Assembly: GCF_900155475.1 (NCBI RefSeq) | Contig: NZ_FXAM01000001.1 | Span: forward strand, 3,358,881 to 3,422,880 | Reading direction: 5' to 3' | Length of the DNA: 64,000 bases | Source of the DNA: Methylomagnum ishizawai | GTDB lineage: Bacteria > Pseudomonadota > Gammaproteobacteria > Methylococcales > Methylococcaceae | Program-made: the position numbers and the translations under genes | Notes under the pieces: generated by a model | What the model saw: only the letters and a program-made list of their open reading frames with translations | Database searches by the model: none | What the model was told of the DNA's origin: nothing | Shown here: piece by piece, positions 52,764 to 63,718 of the stretch | How the letters are laid out: every line of letters starts with the position of its first letter | How positions within the stretch are numbered: the stretch's first letter is position 1

Positions 52764-54982
52764 TTGCGCCTCCGTTTGCGGGAACGGCCCGCCGGGGCCG
52801 GTTTGGCTTCGGCCTTGACCAGTTCGAGGTCGATCTTGCGCTCGTCCAGGTCCACCCGCGCCACCACTACTTCGACGCTATCGCCGAGCCGGTAGATTTT
52901 GCCGGTGCGCTCGCCCTGCAAGCGGTAGCCGACAGGATCGTAATGGAAATAATCCTTGTCGAGGGTGGAGATATGCACCAGCCCCTCGATGAAGACATCC
53001 TTCAATTCCACGAAGAAGCCGAAACCCGTCACCGTCGAAATCACGCCTTCGAACTGCTCGCCCAGCTTGTCCTGCATATATTCGCATTTGAGCCAGGCCA
53101 CCACGTCGCGGGTGGCGTCGTCGGCGCGGCGCTCGGTGAAAGAGCAATGTTCGCCCAGCACCACCATATCGTTGGGCGTGTAGGGAAATTCGCCCTTCTG
53201 CTTGCCTTCCAGGGTATGGCGGATAGCGCGGTGGACCAAGAGGTCCGGGTAGCGCCGGATCGGCGAGGTGAAATGGGTGTAGGCATCCAGCGCCAGACCG
53301 AAATGGCCTTTCTTCTCGGGGCTATAGACGGCTTGGGACATGGAGCGCAGCAAGATGGTCTGGATCAAATGCTCGTCCGGGCGCCCGGCGATTTGATCCG
53401 ATAGCACGAAATAATCCTTGGGCTCGGGCGTGTCGCCGCCGCCCAGGTTCAGGCCCAAACGCCCCAGGAACGCCCGCAAGTCGGTCAGCTTCTCCGCGTT
53501 CGGGCCTTCGTGGACGCGCACCACATGGGGGATTTTCTGGCGGGCGAGATAGCGGGCGGTGGCGGTGTTGGCAGCCAACATGCATTCCTCGATCAAGCGG
53601 TGGGCGTCGTTACGGACCACCGGCACGATCTTCTCGATCTTCTTGCCCTCGCCGAATACGATGCGCGATTCCTGGGTGTCGAAATCCATCGCGCCCCGTT
53701 CCTCGCGGGCGCGGCGCAATACCCGGTACAAGGCATGGAGTTCTTCCAGATGCGGCAGCAGGTCGCGGTATTGGCGGCGCAACCCCTTGTCGCCCTCGAC
53801 CAGCAGCTTGGCGACTTCCGTGTAGGTCAGCCGCGCCTTGGAGCGCATCAGGCCGGAGAAGAAACGCGCGCGCAAAATGCCGCCCTCGGCGGTGATGTAC
53901 ATCTCGCACACCATACACAGCCGCTCGACCTCGGGCTTGAGCGAACAAAGACCGTTGGACAGGATTTCCGGCAACATCGGAATCACCCGGTCCGGAAAAT
54001 AGACCGAAGTGCCGCGCTTCCGGGCCTCCTCGTCCAAGGCCGTACCGGGCAGCACATAGGCGGACACATCGGCGATGGCGACGTAGAGCTTCCAGCCCTT
54101 GGGCGTGCGCTCGCAATACACCGCGTCGTCGAAATCGCGGGCGTCCTCGCCGTCGATGGTGACGAGGGGCAGATGGCGCACATCCTCGCGGCCCGCCTTG
54201 GCCGCTTCGGGCACGTTCTCGTCCATCCCGGCGGTTTGGGCGAGGACCGCGTCGGGCCATTCGGCGGGCAGGTCGAAGCTGCGGATCGCGACTTCGATTT
54301 CCATGCCGGGGGCCATATGATCGCCGATGACCTGGGTGATCTTGCCGATGGGATCGCGCTGGCGGGTGGGCTGCTCGATGAGTTCGACCAGGACGAACTG
54401 CCCCGGCTGGGCGGCGCACAGATGCTCTTCGGGAATCAGGATATCGTGGGCGATATGCTTGTTATCCGGCACCACGTAGGAGATACCGCGTTCCTGGAAC
54501 AACCGCCCGACCAGTCTTTGGGTGTTGCGCTCCAACACCTGGATCAAGCCGCCTTCCCTGCGCCCACGCCGGTCCACCCCGCGCACGCTGACCAAGGCCC
54601 GGTCGTCGTGCATCAGGGCGCGCATTTCCTTGGAAGAGAGATAAAGGTCTTCGCCACCTTCGTCCGGGCGCAGGAAGCCGAAACCATCGGCATGGCCGAT
54701 GACCCGGCCCGCGATCAAATCGGCGCGGTCCACCGCGCAATAGCGGTCGCGGCGGTTCTTCAAGAGTTGGCCGTCGCGCTCCATGGCGTTCAAACGCCGC
54801 CGCAGAGATTCGATGTCCTCAGCCTCGGTCAGTCCCAAATGGGTGGCGATTTCCTCCAACTTCTGCGGCACCCCGCGTTCTTGCATAATTTCCAAGATGA
54901 GTTCCCGGCTGGGGATGGGACGCGCGTATTTTTCGGCCTCGCGCTCGGCGAACGGATCCTTTAGGTTGCTGTGTTTTGCCAT
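52760..54982 (-). CDS. rnr: Ribonuclease R
   Basis: This 740-residue 3'-5' exoribonuclease degrades structured RNA. A winged helix (N-terminus) and cold-shock domains precede the RNB domain, where DGEDARDFDDAVYCE carries the catalytic acids. A C-terminal S1 domain (FEGVISTVTGFGFFVEL) and a basic tail follow. The product is in the usual rnr-rlmB order. Confidence 0.96.
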   Translation of the reverse strand: MAKHSNLKDPFAEREAEKYARPIPSRELILEIMQERGVPQKLEEIATHLGLTEAEDIESLRRRLNAMERDGQLLKNRRDRYCAVDRADLIAGRVIGHADGFGFLRPDEGGEDLYLSSKEMRALMHDDRALVSVRGVDRRGRREGGLIQVLERNTQRLVGRLFQERGISYVVPDNKHIAHDILIPEEHLCAAQPGQFVLVELIEQPTRQRDPIGKITQVIGDHMAPGMEIEVAIRSFDLPAEWPDAVLAQTAGMDENVPEAAKAGREDVRHLPLVTIDGEDARDFDDAVYCERTPKGWKLYVAIADVSAYVLPGTALDEEARKRGTSVYFPDRVIPMLPEILSNGLCSLKPEVERLCMVCEMYITAEGGILRARFFSGLMRSKARLTYTEVAKLLVEGDKGLRRQYRDLLPHLEELHALYRVLRRAREERGAMDFDTQESRIVFGEGKKIEKIVPVVRNDAHRLIEECMLAANTATARYLARQKIPHVVRVHEGPNAEKLTDLRAFLGRLGLNLGGGDTPEPKDYFVLSDQIAGRPDEHLIQTILLRSMSQAVYSPEKKGHFGLALDAYTHFTSPIRRYPDLLVHRAIRHTLEGKQKGEFPYTPNDMVVLGEHCSFTERRADDATRDVVAWLKCEYMQDKLGEQFEGVISTVTGFGFFVELKDVFIEGLVHISTLDKDYFHYDPVGYRLQGERTGKIYRLGDSVEVVVARVDLDERKIDLELVKAEAKPAPAGRSRKRRRK

Positions 54983-55106
54983 TTTTGGAGTCGGTGTTCC
55001 TTGATGATTATTTTGCTGATTGTGACAGAAATTCCCCGCCTACCTTAGCGCATCGTGGTTCGGAAAAGGATTGTCGGCGGCGGGCACGCTTTTTAAAAGC
55101 GAAGGG

Positions 55107-55135
55107 TTGACACGCTTCCGCCATGATCGCATAAT
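55107..55135 (+). promoter_or_regulatory. Sigma-70 promoter of tRNA-Leu
   Basis: TTGACA at 55107-55112 and CATAAT at 55130-55135 with a 17-bp spacer form a near-consensus promoter, placing the start about 35-40 nt upstream of the tRNA at 55180. The same region also serves the divergent rnr gene. Confidence 0.8.
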
Positions 55136-55179
55136 ACCGGCTCCACACGGGCTGATACTTCAAACCACAGCCCACTCGT

Positions 55180-55264
55180 GCCGAGGTGGTGAAATTGGTA
55201 GACACGCATGATTCAGGTTCATGTGAGGCGACTCGTGGAGGTTCAAGTCCTCTCCTCGGCACCA
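55180..55264 (+). tRNA. tRNA-Leu (anticodon CAG)
   Basis: The acceptor stem GCCGAGG pairs with CCTCGGC, CCA is encoded at 55262-55264, and a D arm (GTG...CAC), the anticodon arm CATGA-TTCAGGT-TCATG and a long variable arm are present. The loop gives the anticodon CAG, which reads CUG leucine codons. Confidence 0.95.
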
Positions 55265-55362
55265 CCTCCCCGCCTTATTAAATCCCCCGATCCGGCTTTT
55301 TATTTCCGTCGCAAAATGGTTCGACCGCCCCCTTGCGGGGACGGCCATATTCTATTATCGCC

Positions 55363-56673
<1,311 letters not shown>

Positions 56674-56692
56674 TCAAAGGCGCGGCTGCGCG

Positions 56693-57889
56693 TTATCGGG
56701 GGTCCAATCCCACTATTTTCCATTCCGAACCCAACTTGCGGAGTTCAGACTGGCAACCCATCGCCTGGGCGTTTTCGGTCTGTCCTGGCAATTCCTGCAC
56801 CACGGTCTTGCCCGCCGCCCGCAGGTCGCGGATGATCTCGTGCAGGTCGGGGTCGTCGGCGACGGGAGCGAAAATGGCCGACGCCGCCGCGCCTCTCCCA
56901 TCCGTCCCAGCCAAACGGGCCAACACCCGTAAATCGGCGCTGAACCCGGTCGCCGGGCGGGCACGGCCAAACACCTTGCCAATCTCGTCGTAACGTCCAC
57001 CGCGGGCGATTTCCCGGCCATAACCCGGCACGAAAGCCGCGAACACCACCCCGGTTTGGTAGTGGTAGCCGCGCAACTCCGCCAAGTCGAAATTGACCGG
57101 CAGCGCCGGGAACAACCGGCCCAGACAGGCGGCAATCGCGTCGAGGTCGGCCAGGGCGGAAGCCACGAATTCCCCAGCCTCGCCCAAACGCCGCCTTGCG
57201 TCGGCGAGGATGGCATAGGGACCGTTCAGGTCCAACAACGCCAGCAAGCGCTCCGCCATCACTCCCGCCACCCCTGCGGTTTCCAGGAATTCCACCAACT
57301 CGGTACGGTCCTTGCGCTGCAAAATGGCGAACAATTCGGCCTCCTGCCCGGCATCCAAGCCGGCCTGCTGGGCCAGCCCGCGATAAATGCCGACATGCCC
57401 GAGGTCCAGATGCACCTCGGCGATTCCCATCACCGCCAGCATTTCCAGCACCAGGCGGATAATCTCGATATCGCTGGCATTGCCGGCATGGCCATATAAT
57501 TCCGCGCCCACCTGCATGGGGGCACGGGTTTTTTCCAGGTGATCCGATTGGGTGTGCAATACCGTACCGAGATAACACAGTCGCGCCGGTCGGTCGCCGC
57601 GCGCGGTACGGGCATCGATACGGGCCACTTGCGGGGTCATATCGGCGCGGATACCCATCATCCGACCGCTGATCTGATCGATCAACTTGAAGGTCTGGAG
57701 ATCGAGGTCATACCCCGTCCCGACCAACAACGAATCCAGGAATTCGATAATGGGCGGAATCACCATCCGATAACCCCAGCTAGCGAACAAGTCCAACACC
57801 TTGCGCCTGAGGTATTCGATGCGCTCCGATTCCTCCGGAAAAACCTCCTCGATACCTTCCGGTAATAACCAGCGATCTTGCTTCAACAT
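56693..57889 (-). CDS. hisZ: ATP phosphoribosyltransferase regulatory subunit
   Basis: This 398-residue HisRS paralog is an allosteric partner of short-form HisG. LPEGIEEVFPEESERIEYLRRKVLDLF begins a HisRS-like core with RADMTPQVARIDA. The histidyl-tRNA synthetase anticodon domain is missing. It lies between hflC and purA, as in several gammaproteobacteria. Confidence 0.93.
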   Translation of the reverse strand: MLKQDRWLLPEGIEEVFPEESERIEYLRRKVLDLFASWGYRMVIPPIIEFLDSLLVGTGYDLDLQTFKLIDQISGRMMGIRADMTPQVARIDARTARGDRPARLCYLGTVLHTQSDHLEKTRAPMQVGAELYGHAGNASDIEIIRLVLEMLAVMGIAEVHLDLGHVGIYRGLAQQAGLDAGQEAELFAILQRKDRTELVEFLETAGVAGVMAERLLALLDLNGPYAILADARRRLGEAGEFVASALADLDAIAACLGRLFPALPVNFDLAELRGYHYQTGVVFAAFVPGYGREIARGGRYDEIGKVFGRARPATGFSADLRVLARLAGTDGRGAAASAIFAPVADDPDLHEIIRDLRAAGKTVVQELPGQTENAQAMGCQSELRKLGSEWKIVGLDPR

Positions 57890-57893
57890 CGAT

Positions 57894-58754
57894 TTATTTG
57901 AGCTTCTTGAAGTACTGGAAGAACTCGGAGTCCGGCTCCAACACGATCATATCGTTATCGTTCTTGAACGCCTGCCGATAGGCCATCAAGCTGCGATTGA
58001 ACTGGAAGAATTCCCGGTTTTTGCCATAGGCCTCGGCATAGATTTCGGAAGCCTTGGCATCACCTTCGCCGCGGCGGGTTTCGGCGTCCTTGTAGGCGCT
58101 GGCCAACAAGACCTCGCGCTCCCTATCAGCCTCGGCGCGGATGCGCTCGGCGGCCTCGGCCCCCCTGGAACGGAACTCCCGCGCCACCCGATCGCGCTCG
58201 GCCACCATGCGGCGATAGACCGAAGAACTCACCTCTTCCGGCAAATCCACGCCCATCACCCGGATATCCACCACCTCGATCCCCAGCCCCTCCACCGCCG
58301 GATTCACCAGCTTGGTCAACACATCACGCAATTGGTCGCGCTCGGAGGATACCAATTCGCGGATGGTTCTTTTGCTGAATTCGCTGCGCAAAGCGTCCTT
58401 GGTGATCTGGTCAAGGCGGATATTGGCCTGGGCCTTATCCCCGGCCACCGAGGTATAGAATTTCGCCACATCGTTGATCCGCCATTTGACGAACCAATCC
58501 ACGATGACATTTTTCTTTTCCGAAGTCAGGAAACGCTCGGGCTTGGATTCCAAGGTGAGAATCCTATCATCGAATTTCTTGACCTGTTGCCAGGGCAATT
58601 TCACCTGGAAGCCCGGCTCGAAATCGGTGCGGACGATTTTCTTGAATTCCAATAGGATGGCTTTTTCGGTTTCGGACACCGTGAAGGCCGATAAGGACAC
58701 GGCCAGCAACGCGAATACCCCGGCCCCCAATAACAGGACGTTCTTATTAGCCAT
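57894..58754 (-). CDS. hflC: Protease modulator HflC
   Basis: This 286-residue SPFH protein is anchored by one N-terminal helix (VLLLGAGVFALLAVSLSAF) with a periplasmic domain. With HflK it encloses the FtsH protease. It starts 2 bp after the hflK stop. Confidence 0.95.
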   Translation of the reverse strand: MANKNVLLLGAGVFALLAVSLSAFTVSETEKAILLEFKKIVRTDFEPGFQVKLPWQQVKKFDDRILTLESKPERFLTSEKKNVIVDWFVKWRINDVAKFYTSVAGDKAQANIRLDQITKDALRSEFSKRTIRELVSSERDQLRDVLTKLVNPAVEGLGIEVVDIRVMGVDLPEEVSSSVYRRMVAERDRVAREFRSRGAEAAERIRAEADREREVLLASAYKDAETRRGEGDAKASEIYAEAYGKNREFFQFNRSLMAYRQAFKNDNDMIVLEPDSEFFQYFKKLK

Positions 58755-58756
58755 GA

Positions 58757-59956
58757 TTATTGTCCCCTGCCTTCGCGGCCCCGCGAAGTCGTTGCACGCA
58801 ACCCCCTGAATCCGCTGTCCGGGGAAGTTTGGACCGTGGCCGGTGGGCTTTCGGCTTCCCTGGCGACGGTGGTAGAAGCGGGTGGCCGCTGCAATTTATC
58901 CAGCGGCAGATACATAATATTATTAGAGCCTTTCATATCCACCAGCACTGTCCCGGTCTGCTCGAAAATTTCCTGCATCGCATCCAGGTACATGCGCTCA
59001 CGGGTCACTTCGGGCGCTTTTTCGTATTCGGCCAAGAGTTGCCTGAAACGGGCCGATTCGCCTTCCGCCCTGGCAATCGACCGCTGTTTATAAGCCTCGG
59101 ACTCTTCCAGCAACCGCGCCGCCGCGCCGCGGGCCTTGGGCACCACTTCGTTGGCGTAGGCTTCGGCCTCGTTCTTCAAGCGTTGTTCGTCCTCACGGGC
59201 CTTGATGGCGTCCTCGAAGGCGCTTTGGACTTCCTCCGGCGGTTGGGCATCGACCAGGCTGACATTGGTGACCCGGATGCCGGTTTGATATTGATCCAAG
59301 GTCTGTTGGATTTCGGTCTTGATATCGTCCGCGACCCGACCCCGGCCTTCGGTCAGGACAAAATCCATGGTGTTCTTACCAATCACGGCACGTTGGGCGC
59401 TCTCGATCACCTGCTTGAGGGTAGCGTCGGGGTCGGAGACATTGAATAGATAGGCTTGGGCATCCTTGATCTGGTATTGCACGGCCAACCGGATGTCGAT
59501 GATGTTTTCATCCTCGGTCAACATCAGGGCTTCTTTGGGCACCGAGGCCAAGCTTTGCTGACGCCCGCCGGAGCGATAACCAATTTCCAGGAAGCGTTGC
59601 TGCTCCATATTCACCACATCGACCTTTTCGATGGGTGCCGGGATATGCCAATGCAAACCCGGCAAAGTGGTATCCACATAGCGGCCAAAACGGGTCACCA
59701 CGGCGCGGCTACCCTCGTCCACCGAATAAATACCCCCGAACAGGGTCCATACCCCCAAACCGATGGCGGCGATAATCCCCACCATCCGCAAGGGAGCGCT
59801 ATCCCCGCCACCCGCACCCGGAGCCCCGCCGCCAAAAATCCTGCCGATCTTGTCCTGCAAACCCCGCATGACCTCGTCCAAATCCGGCGGCGTTTCTTGT
59901 TGGTCGCGCCCGCTCCAAGGATCTTTTTTATTACCGCCCGGTTCATTCCAGGACAT
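58757..59956 (-). CDS. hflK: Protease modulator HflK
   Basis: This 399-residue partner of HflC has a glycine-rich cytosolic N-terminus, one transmembrane helix (MVGIIAAIGLGVWTLFGGIYSV) and the SPFH domain. The C-terminal tail after STTVAREAESPP is polar and disordered. Confidence 0.95.
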   Translation of the reverse strand: MSWNEPGGNKKDPWSGRDQQETPPDLDEVMRGLQDKIGRIFGGGAPGAGGGDSAPLRMVGIIAAIGLGVWTLFGGIYSVDEGSRAVVTRFGRYVDTTLPGLHWHIPAPIEKVDVVNMEQQRFLEIGYRSGGRQQSLASVPKEALMLTEDENIIDIRLAVQYQIKDAQAYLFNVSDPDATLKQVIESAQRAVIGKNTMDFVLTEGRGRVADDIKTEIQQTLDQYQTGIRVTNVSLVDAQPPEEVQSAFEDAIKAREDEQRLKNEAEAYANEVVPKARGAAARLLEESEAYKQRSIARAEGESARFRQLLAEYEKAPEVTRERMYLDAMQEIFEQTGTVLVDMKGSNNIMYLPLDKLQRPPASTTVAREAESPPATVQTSPDSGFRGLRATTSRGREGRGQ

Positions 59957-60083
59957 CGCACAACTCCCGTACCAGAAAAACTACAATTTAAACCACCGGG
60001 ATCAGCCGTTTCGCCACCGCCATGGGCATGGATTCCCTGGATGAATCCATGCTGCTAGTTATTCGATAAATAACCACGCTTCT

Positions 60084-61376
60084 TCAAACCCCGGATGAAT
60101 CTCCCGGTCCGGCCAGCGTCTCCACCCCGGATGGCAAGCGCAAACGACCCAAATCCATCTTGGAAAGCTCGACTTCCAAGGTACATCCACCCTCGTCGTC
60201 GAAGCGTTCGCTCAGCACCCGCGCCATATCGTACAAACGCGCCCGCAACGCGGCCTCGCCGGGAGCGATGTGGATACTCCGGCGCACCATCGATTCGCTA
60301 AAGTATTCGCCCATGGCCTCGATTAACAAGGGCAATCCCGCGCCGGTCTGGGCGGAAATCCAGACGCCCGTGGGAAGACCCTGTTCATTCCGCTCTAGGC
60401 GGGGGATCGCCCCATCCAGGCGGTCGATCTTATTGAAGACCCGGATTTGGCAAACTTCATCGGCCTCGATCTCGCCCAAGACAGTTTCCACCTCGGCCAT
60501 GGTGGCTTCGAGGTTTTCGTCGCTGGCATCAATCACATGCAGCAGCAAATCGGCCTCGATGGTCTCCTTAAGCGTGGACTTAAAAGCCGCGACCAATTCA
60601 TGGGGCAGATGGCGGATGAATCCCACCGTGTCGGCGAGGACCACCGTCAGTGCTGGCGTCAGGGAAAGCCGCCGGAAGGTCGGATCGAGCGTGGCGAATA
60701 ACTGATCCGCAGCGAACACCGCAGCTCCGGTCAGGGCGTTGAAGAGGGTAGACTTGCCGGCGTTGGTATAACCCACCAAGCCTATAGTCGGTATTTCCGC
60801 CCGCTTCCGCGCCACCCGGCCTTGGCCGCGTTGCTTCTCGACCTTGTCCAAGCGTTTTTGGATTTGGCTGATCCGCTTGCCGATCAAGCGCTTGTCGGTC
60901 TCCAACTGGGTTTCGCCAGGGCCGCGCAAACCGATCCCGCCTTTCTGACGCTCCAGATGGGTCCACCCGCGTACCAAGCGGGTGGAAATATGCCGGAGTT
61001 GGGCAAGTTCGACTTGCAATTTACCTTCGAAGGATTGAGCCCGCTGGGCGAATATATCCAGGATCAAGCCGGTGCGATCCACGACGCGGACAGAGAGTTC
61101 CTTCTCCAAGTTGCGTTCCTGGCTGGGTGTCAACGGGTGGTTGAACAAGACCAATTCCGCTTGGTGGTCTTTGACGGTCTGGGACAATTCCTCGAGTTTA
61201 CCCTTGCCGATATAACTGCGGGGATCGGGTACACGCCGATTCCCGGTGACCACGGCAACCGGTTCGGCCCCAGCGGAGATGGCCAGTTCGCGTAATTCGG
61301 CCAACGATTCCGTATCCTCGCCGCCGACAGCATGGACCAGCACCGCGCGTTCACCTAGCTTAGGACGCTCGAACAA
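60084..61376 (-). CDS. hflX: GTPase HflX
   Basis: This 430-residue ribosome-associated GTPase splits stalled ribosomes after stress. The N-terminal HflX domain contains RVPDPRSYIGKGKLEEL and TRLVRGWTHLERQKGGIGLRGPGE. The GTPase part has GYTNAGKSTLFN and NKIDRL. The only good start is TTG 61376, since an in-frame stop lies just upstream. Confidence 0.95.
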   Translation of the reverse strand: MFERPKLGERAVLVHAVGGEDTESLAELRELAISAGAEPVAVVTGNRRVPDPRSYIGKGKLEELSQTVKDHQAELVLFNHPLTPSQERNLEKELSVRVVDRTGLILDIFAQRAQSFEGKLQVELAQLRHISTRLVRGWTHLERQKGGIGLRGPGETQLETDKRLIGKRISQIQKRLDKVEKQRGQGRVARKRAEIPTIGLVGYTNAGKSTLFNALTGAAVFAADQLFATLDPTFRRLSLTPALTVVLADTVGFIRHLPHELVAAFKSTLKETIEADLLLHVIDASDENLEATMAEVETVLGEIEADEVCQIRVFNKIDRLDGAIPRLERNEQGLPTGVWISAQTGAGLPLLIEAMGEYFSESMVRRSIHIAPGEAALRARLYDMARVLSERFDDEGGCTLEVELSKMDLGRLRLPSGVETLAGPGDSSGV

Positions 61377-61440
61377 AAACCCGTTTCTCCACGATCTGAA
61401 TCATAAGCGATGGCTAGCCTGTGAGGTGATTGGTCAAGGG

Positions 61441-61686
61441 TCAGGCTTCTTCCTCGAAGCCTTCCTGTCCATGGGGCAAGCGGATTTGGCGGGCCGGAAC
61501 GATGGTCGAAATCGCGTGTTTGTAAACCATTTGGCTTACGGTATTCTTCAAGATAATGACATATTGGTCGAACGAGTCCACTTTGCCTTGCAATTTGATG
61601 CCGTTCACCAGATAAATCGACACTGGGACGTGTTCTTTTCTCAAAGCATTCAAAAACGGATCTTGCAGATTTTGCCCTTTTGACAT
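61441..61686 (-). CDS. hfq: RNA chaperone Hfq
   Basis: This 81-residue Sm-like protein pairs small RNAs with mRNAs. The Sm1 motif lies in [22 protein letters not shown] and the Sm2 motif is KHAISTI. A short acidic tail (EGFEEEA) ends it. A small hairpin (61706-61722) lies in its leader. Confidence 0.97.
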   Translation of the reverse strand: MSKGQNLQDPFLNALRKEHVPVSIYLVNGIKLQGKVDSFDQYVIILKNTVSQMVYKHAISTIVPARQIRLPHGQEGFEEEA

Positions 61687-61835
61687 CCTATTTCTCCTTA
61701 TTGTTATAGGTTAACAACCTATGGTATCGGTGCGAAGCTGGATAAAACAGGAACACCCTGTTCAGCGTTGCACAGGTTTATATTTGGATTCAGACTTCCA
61801 TTCCCAAGCGACGGAGCCACTCACCATGGCAATTA

Positions 61836-62222
61836 TCACCCCTTCTGGTTGAGCAACTCGATCTTATAGCCATCGGGATCCTCCACGAAAGCGATAACAG
61901 TCGAACCATGCTTCATCGGGCCGGGCTCGCGCACCACCTTGCCCCCACTGGATCTGATTTGCTCCACAGCCGAGTATACATCCTCGACCTCAATGGCAAT
62001 GTGGCCGAATCCGGTGCCCAAATCGTAACTTTTGGTATCCCAGTTATGGGTTAACTCTATCACGGTTTGCGTGGATTCCTCGTTATAACCCACAAAGGCC
62101 AAGGTAAATCTACCGTCGGGATATTCATGCCGACGCAGTAGACGCATCCCCAACACTTCGGTATAGAAGTTGATCGATCTCTCCAAATCCCCTACCCTAA
62201 GCATGGTGTGGAGAATTCTCAT
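61836..62222 (-). CDS. gloA: Lactoylglutathione lyase (glyoxalase I)
   Basis: This 128-residue metalloenzyme isomerises the methylglyoxal-glutathione adduct. Metal ligands fit [40 protein letters not shown] and the C-terminal YKIELLNQ. A start one codon earlier at 62225 is equally possible. It occupies the place taken by miaA next to hfq in many relatives. Confidence 0.94.
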   Translation of the reverse strand: MRILHTMLRVGDLERSINFYTEVLGMRLLRRHEYPDGRFTLAFVGYNEESTQTVIELTHNWDTKSYDLGTGFGHIAIEVEDVYSAVEQIRSSGGKVVREPGPMKHGSTVIAFVEDPDGYKIELLNQKG

Positions 62223-62252
62223 CATTCCTCTCCGTCTTTATTTCATTAGAAG

Positions 62253-63596
62253 TCAAGCCCCCAAGATTTCAGATAGGGTATTGGCCAAATAATCCGCAAA
62301 GCCCCGGACTTTTTCAATATCCTCGCCCTCGACCATGATTCGAACCAAAGGTTCAGTGCCCGAGGGGCGCAAAAGCACCCGTCCACAACCCCGCATGGCC
62401 TGCTCAATCTCCGCCTTGACCCGCTGTACCGGTTCGATGGCATCTAGATCGACCTTTTGGCTGATCCTCACATTGACCAAACATTGCGGATATTTTGTCA
62501 TGCCCTGCTTGAGATCAAGCAAAGTTTTCTTAGTACTATGCATGGCTTCCATGACTTGCAGGGCGGAAATAATACCATCGCCGGTGGTAATCCGATCTCG
62601 GCAAATGATATGGCCCGAGCTTTCCCCGCCCAAATTACTTTCATGGCGGAGCATCATTTCCATTACATAACGATCGCCCACCGCCGCCCGCTTGAAATTG
62701 ACACCCATTTTTTCCAAGGCTTGTTCAAGACCCAAATTACTCATTTGTGTACCCACCACTGGGCCATGCAATAATCCTTGTCCCAACCGCGCCATGGCGA
62801 TAATGTACAGGATTTCATCGCCGTCCAACACTTCCCCGGTATGATCGACCATAATCAAACGGTCGCCATCGCCATCAAGGGCGATGCCGAAATCGGCCCT
62901 TTCCGTCACCACGGCTTGGCTCAACCGGGCAGGTTGGGTGGCACCGATACGGTCGTTGATATTCAAACCATTGGGCTGGGCACCAATAGCAACCACGCTC
63001 GCACCGATTTCCGTAAAAACATGGGGCGCGATATGGTAAGTCGAGCCATGGGCACAATCGACCACAATCTTGGTACCGGTGAAATCCAACCGGGCGGGAA
63101 TAGTGCTTTTACAAAACTCTATATAACGACCGGCAGCGTCGGTCATTCGCGACGCCTTGCCGATACAACCGGAATCCACGGTCGTCATGGGTTGTGAGAT
63201 TTCCGCCTCGATCTGCAATTCGATCTCGTCGGGAAGTTTCATGCCATCGGGACCGAAAAATTTGATCCCGTTATCGTAATAAGGGTTATGGGAGGCACTA
63301 ATGACAATACCCGCCTGCGCCCGGAAAGTCCGGGTCAGATAGGCGACCGCCGGGGTGGGCATCGGCCCCAATAATTGGGTATTCACACCTGCTGCCGATA
63401 AACCCGCCTCCAGAGCCGATTCGAACATATAGCCCGATATCCGGGTATCCTTCCCGATCAGGACGGTTTGATGCTGCCCCCCCCTGGCGAACACCCGCCC
63501 GGCAGCCCATCCCAGCTTAAGCACGAAATCCGGTGTGATGGGGTATTCGCCTACCTTACCCCTAATCCCGTCCGTGCCAAAATAGGTTTTTTTCAT
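62253..63596 (-). CDS. glmM: Phosphoglucosamine mutase
   Basis: This 447-residue enzyme interconverts glucosamine 6- and 1-phosphate for peptidoglycan and LPS. The phosphoserine loop is [16 protein letters not shown], the metal loop [11 protein letters not shown], and the sugar loop GGESSGHI. It is the first gene after ftsH; folP, often in between, is absent. Confidence 0.97.
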   Translation of the reverse strand: MKKTYFGTDGIRGKVGEYPITPDFVLKLGWAAGRVFARGGQHQTVLIGKDTRISGYMFESALEAGLSAAGVNTQLLGPMPTPAVAYLTRTFRAQAGIVISASHNPYYDNGIKFFGPDGMKLPDEIELQIEAEISQPMTTVDSGCIGKASRMTDAAGRYIEFCKSTIPARLDFTGTKIVVDCAHGSTYHIAPHVFTEIGASVVAIGAQPNGLNINDRIGATQPARLSQAVVTERADFGIALDGDGDRLIMVDHTGEVLDGDEILYIIAMARLGQGLLHGPVVGTQMSNLGLEQALEKMGVNFKRAAVGDRYVMEMMLRHESNLGGESSGHIICRDRITTGDGIISALQVMEAMHSTKKTLLDLKQGMTKYPQCLVNVRISQKVDLDAIEPVQRVKAEIEQAMRGCGRVLLRPSGTEPLVRIMVEGEDIEKVRGFADYLANTLSEILGA

Positions 63597-63668
63597 TAGT
63601 TTCCTCTCACCAGCCTATGCAAGAAATCCATTCCCCTTCGCTTCCCTTGGCAAATCCCACACGCATCA

Positions 63669-63698
63669 AACCCGCGCCCTTGGAGACGCGGGGGCTTT
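63669..63698. terminator. Possible terminator between ftsH and glmM
   Basis: CCCGCG and CGCGGG, around a 10-nt loop, form a hairpin 20-50 bp past the ftsH stop. On the minus strand the stem is followed only by TTTGA, so the T run is short and the call is tentative. Confidence 0.4.
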
Positions 63699-63718
63699 CT
63701 ATTGCCTGAGGAAATCAG

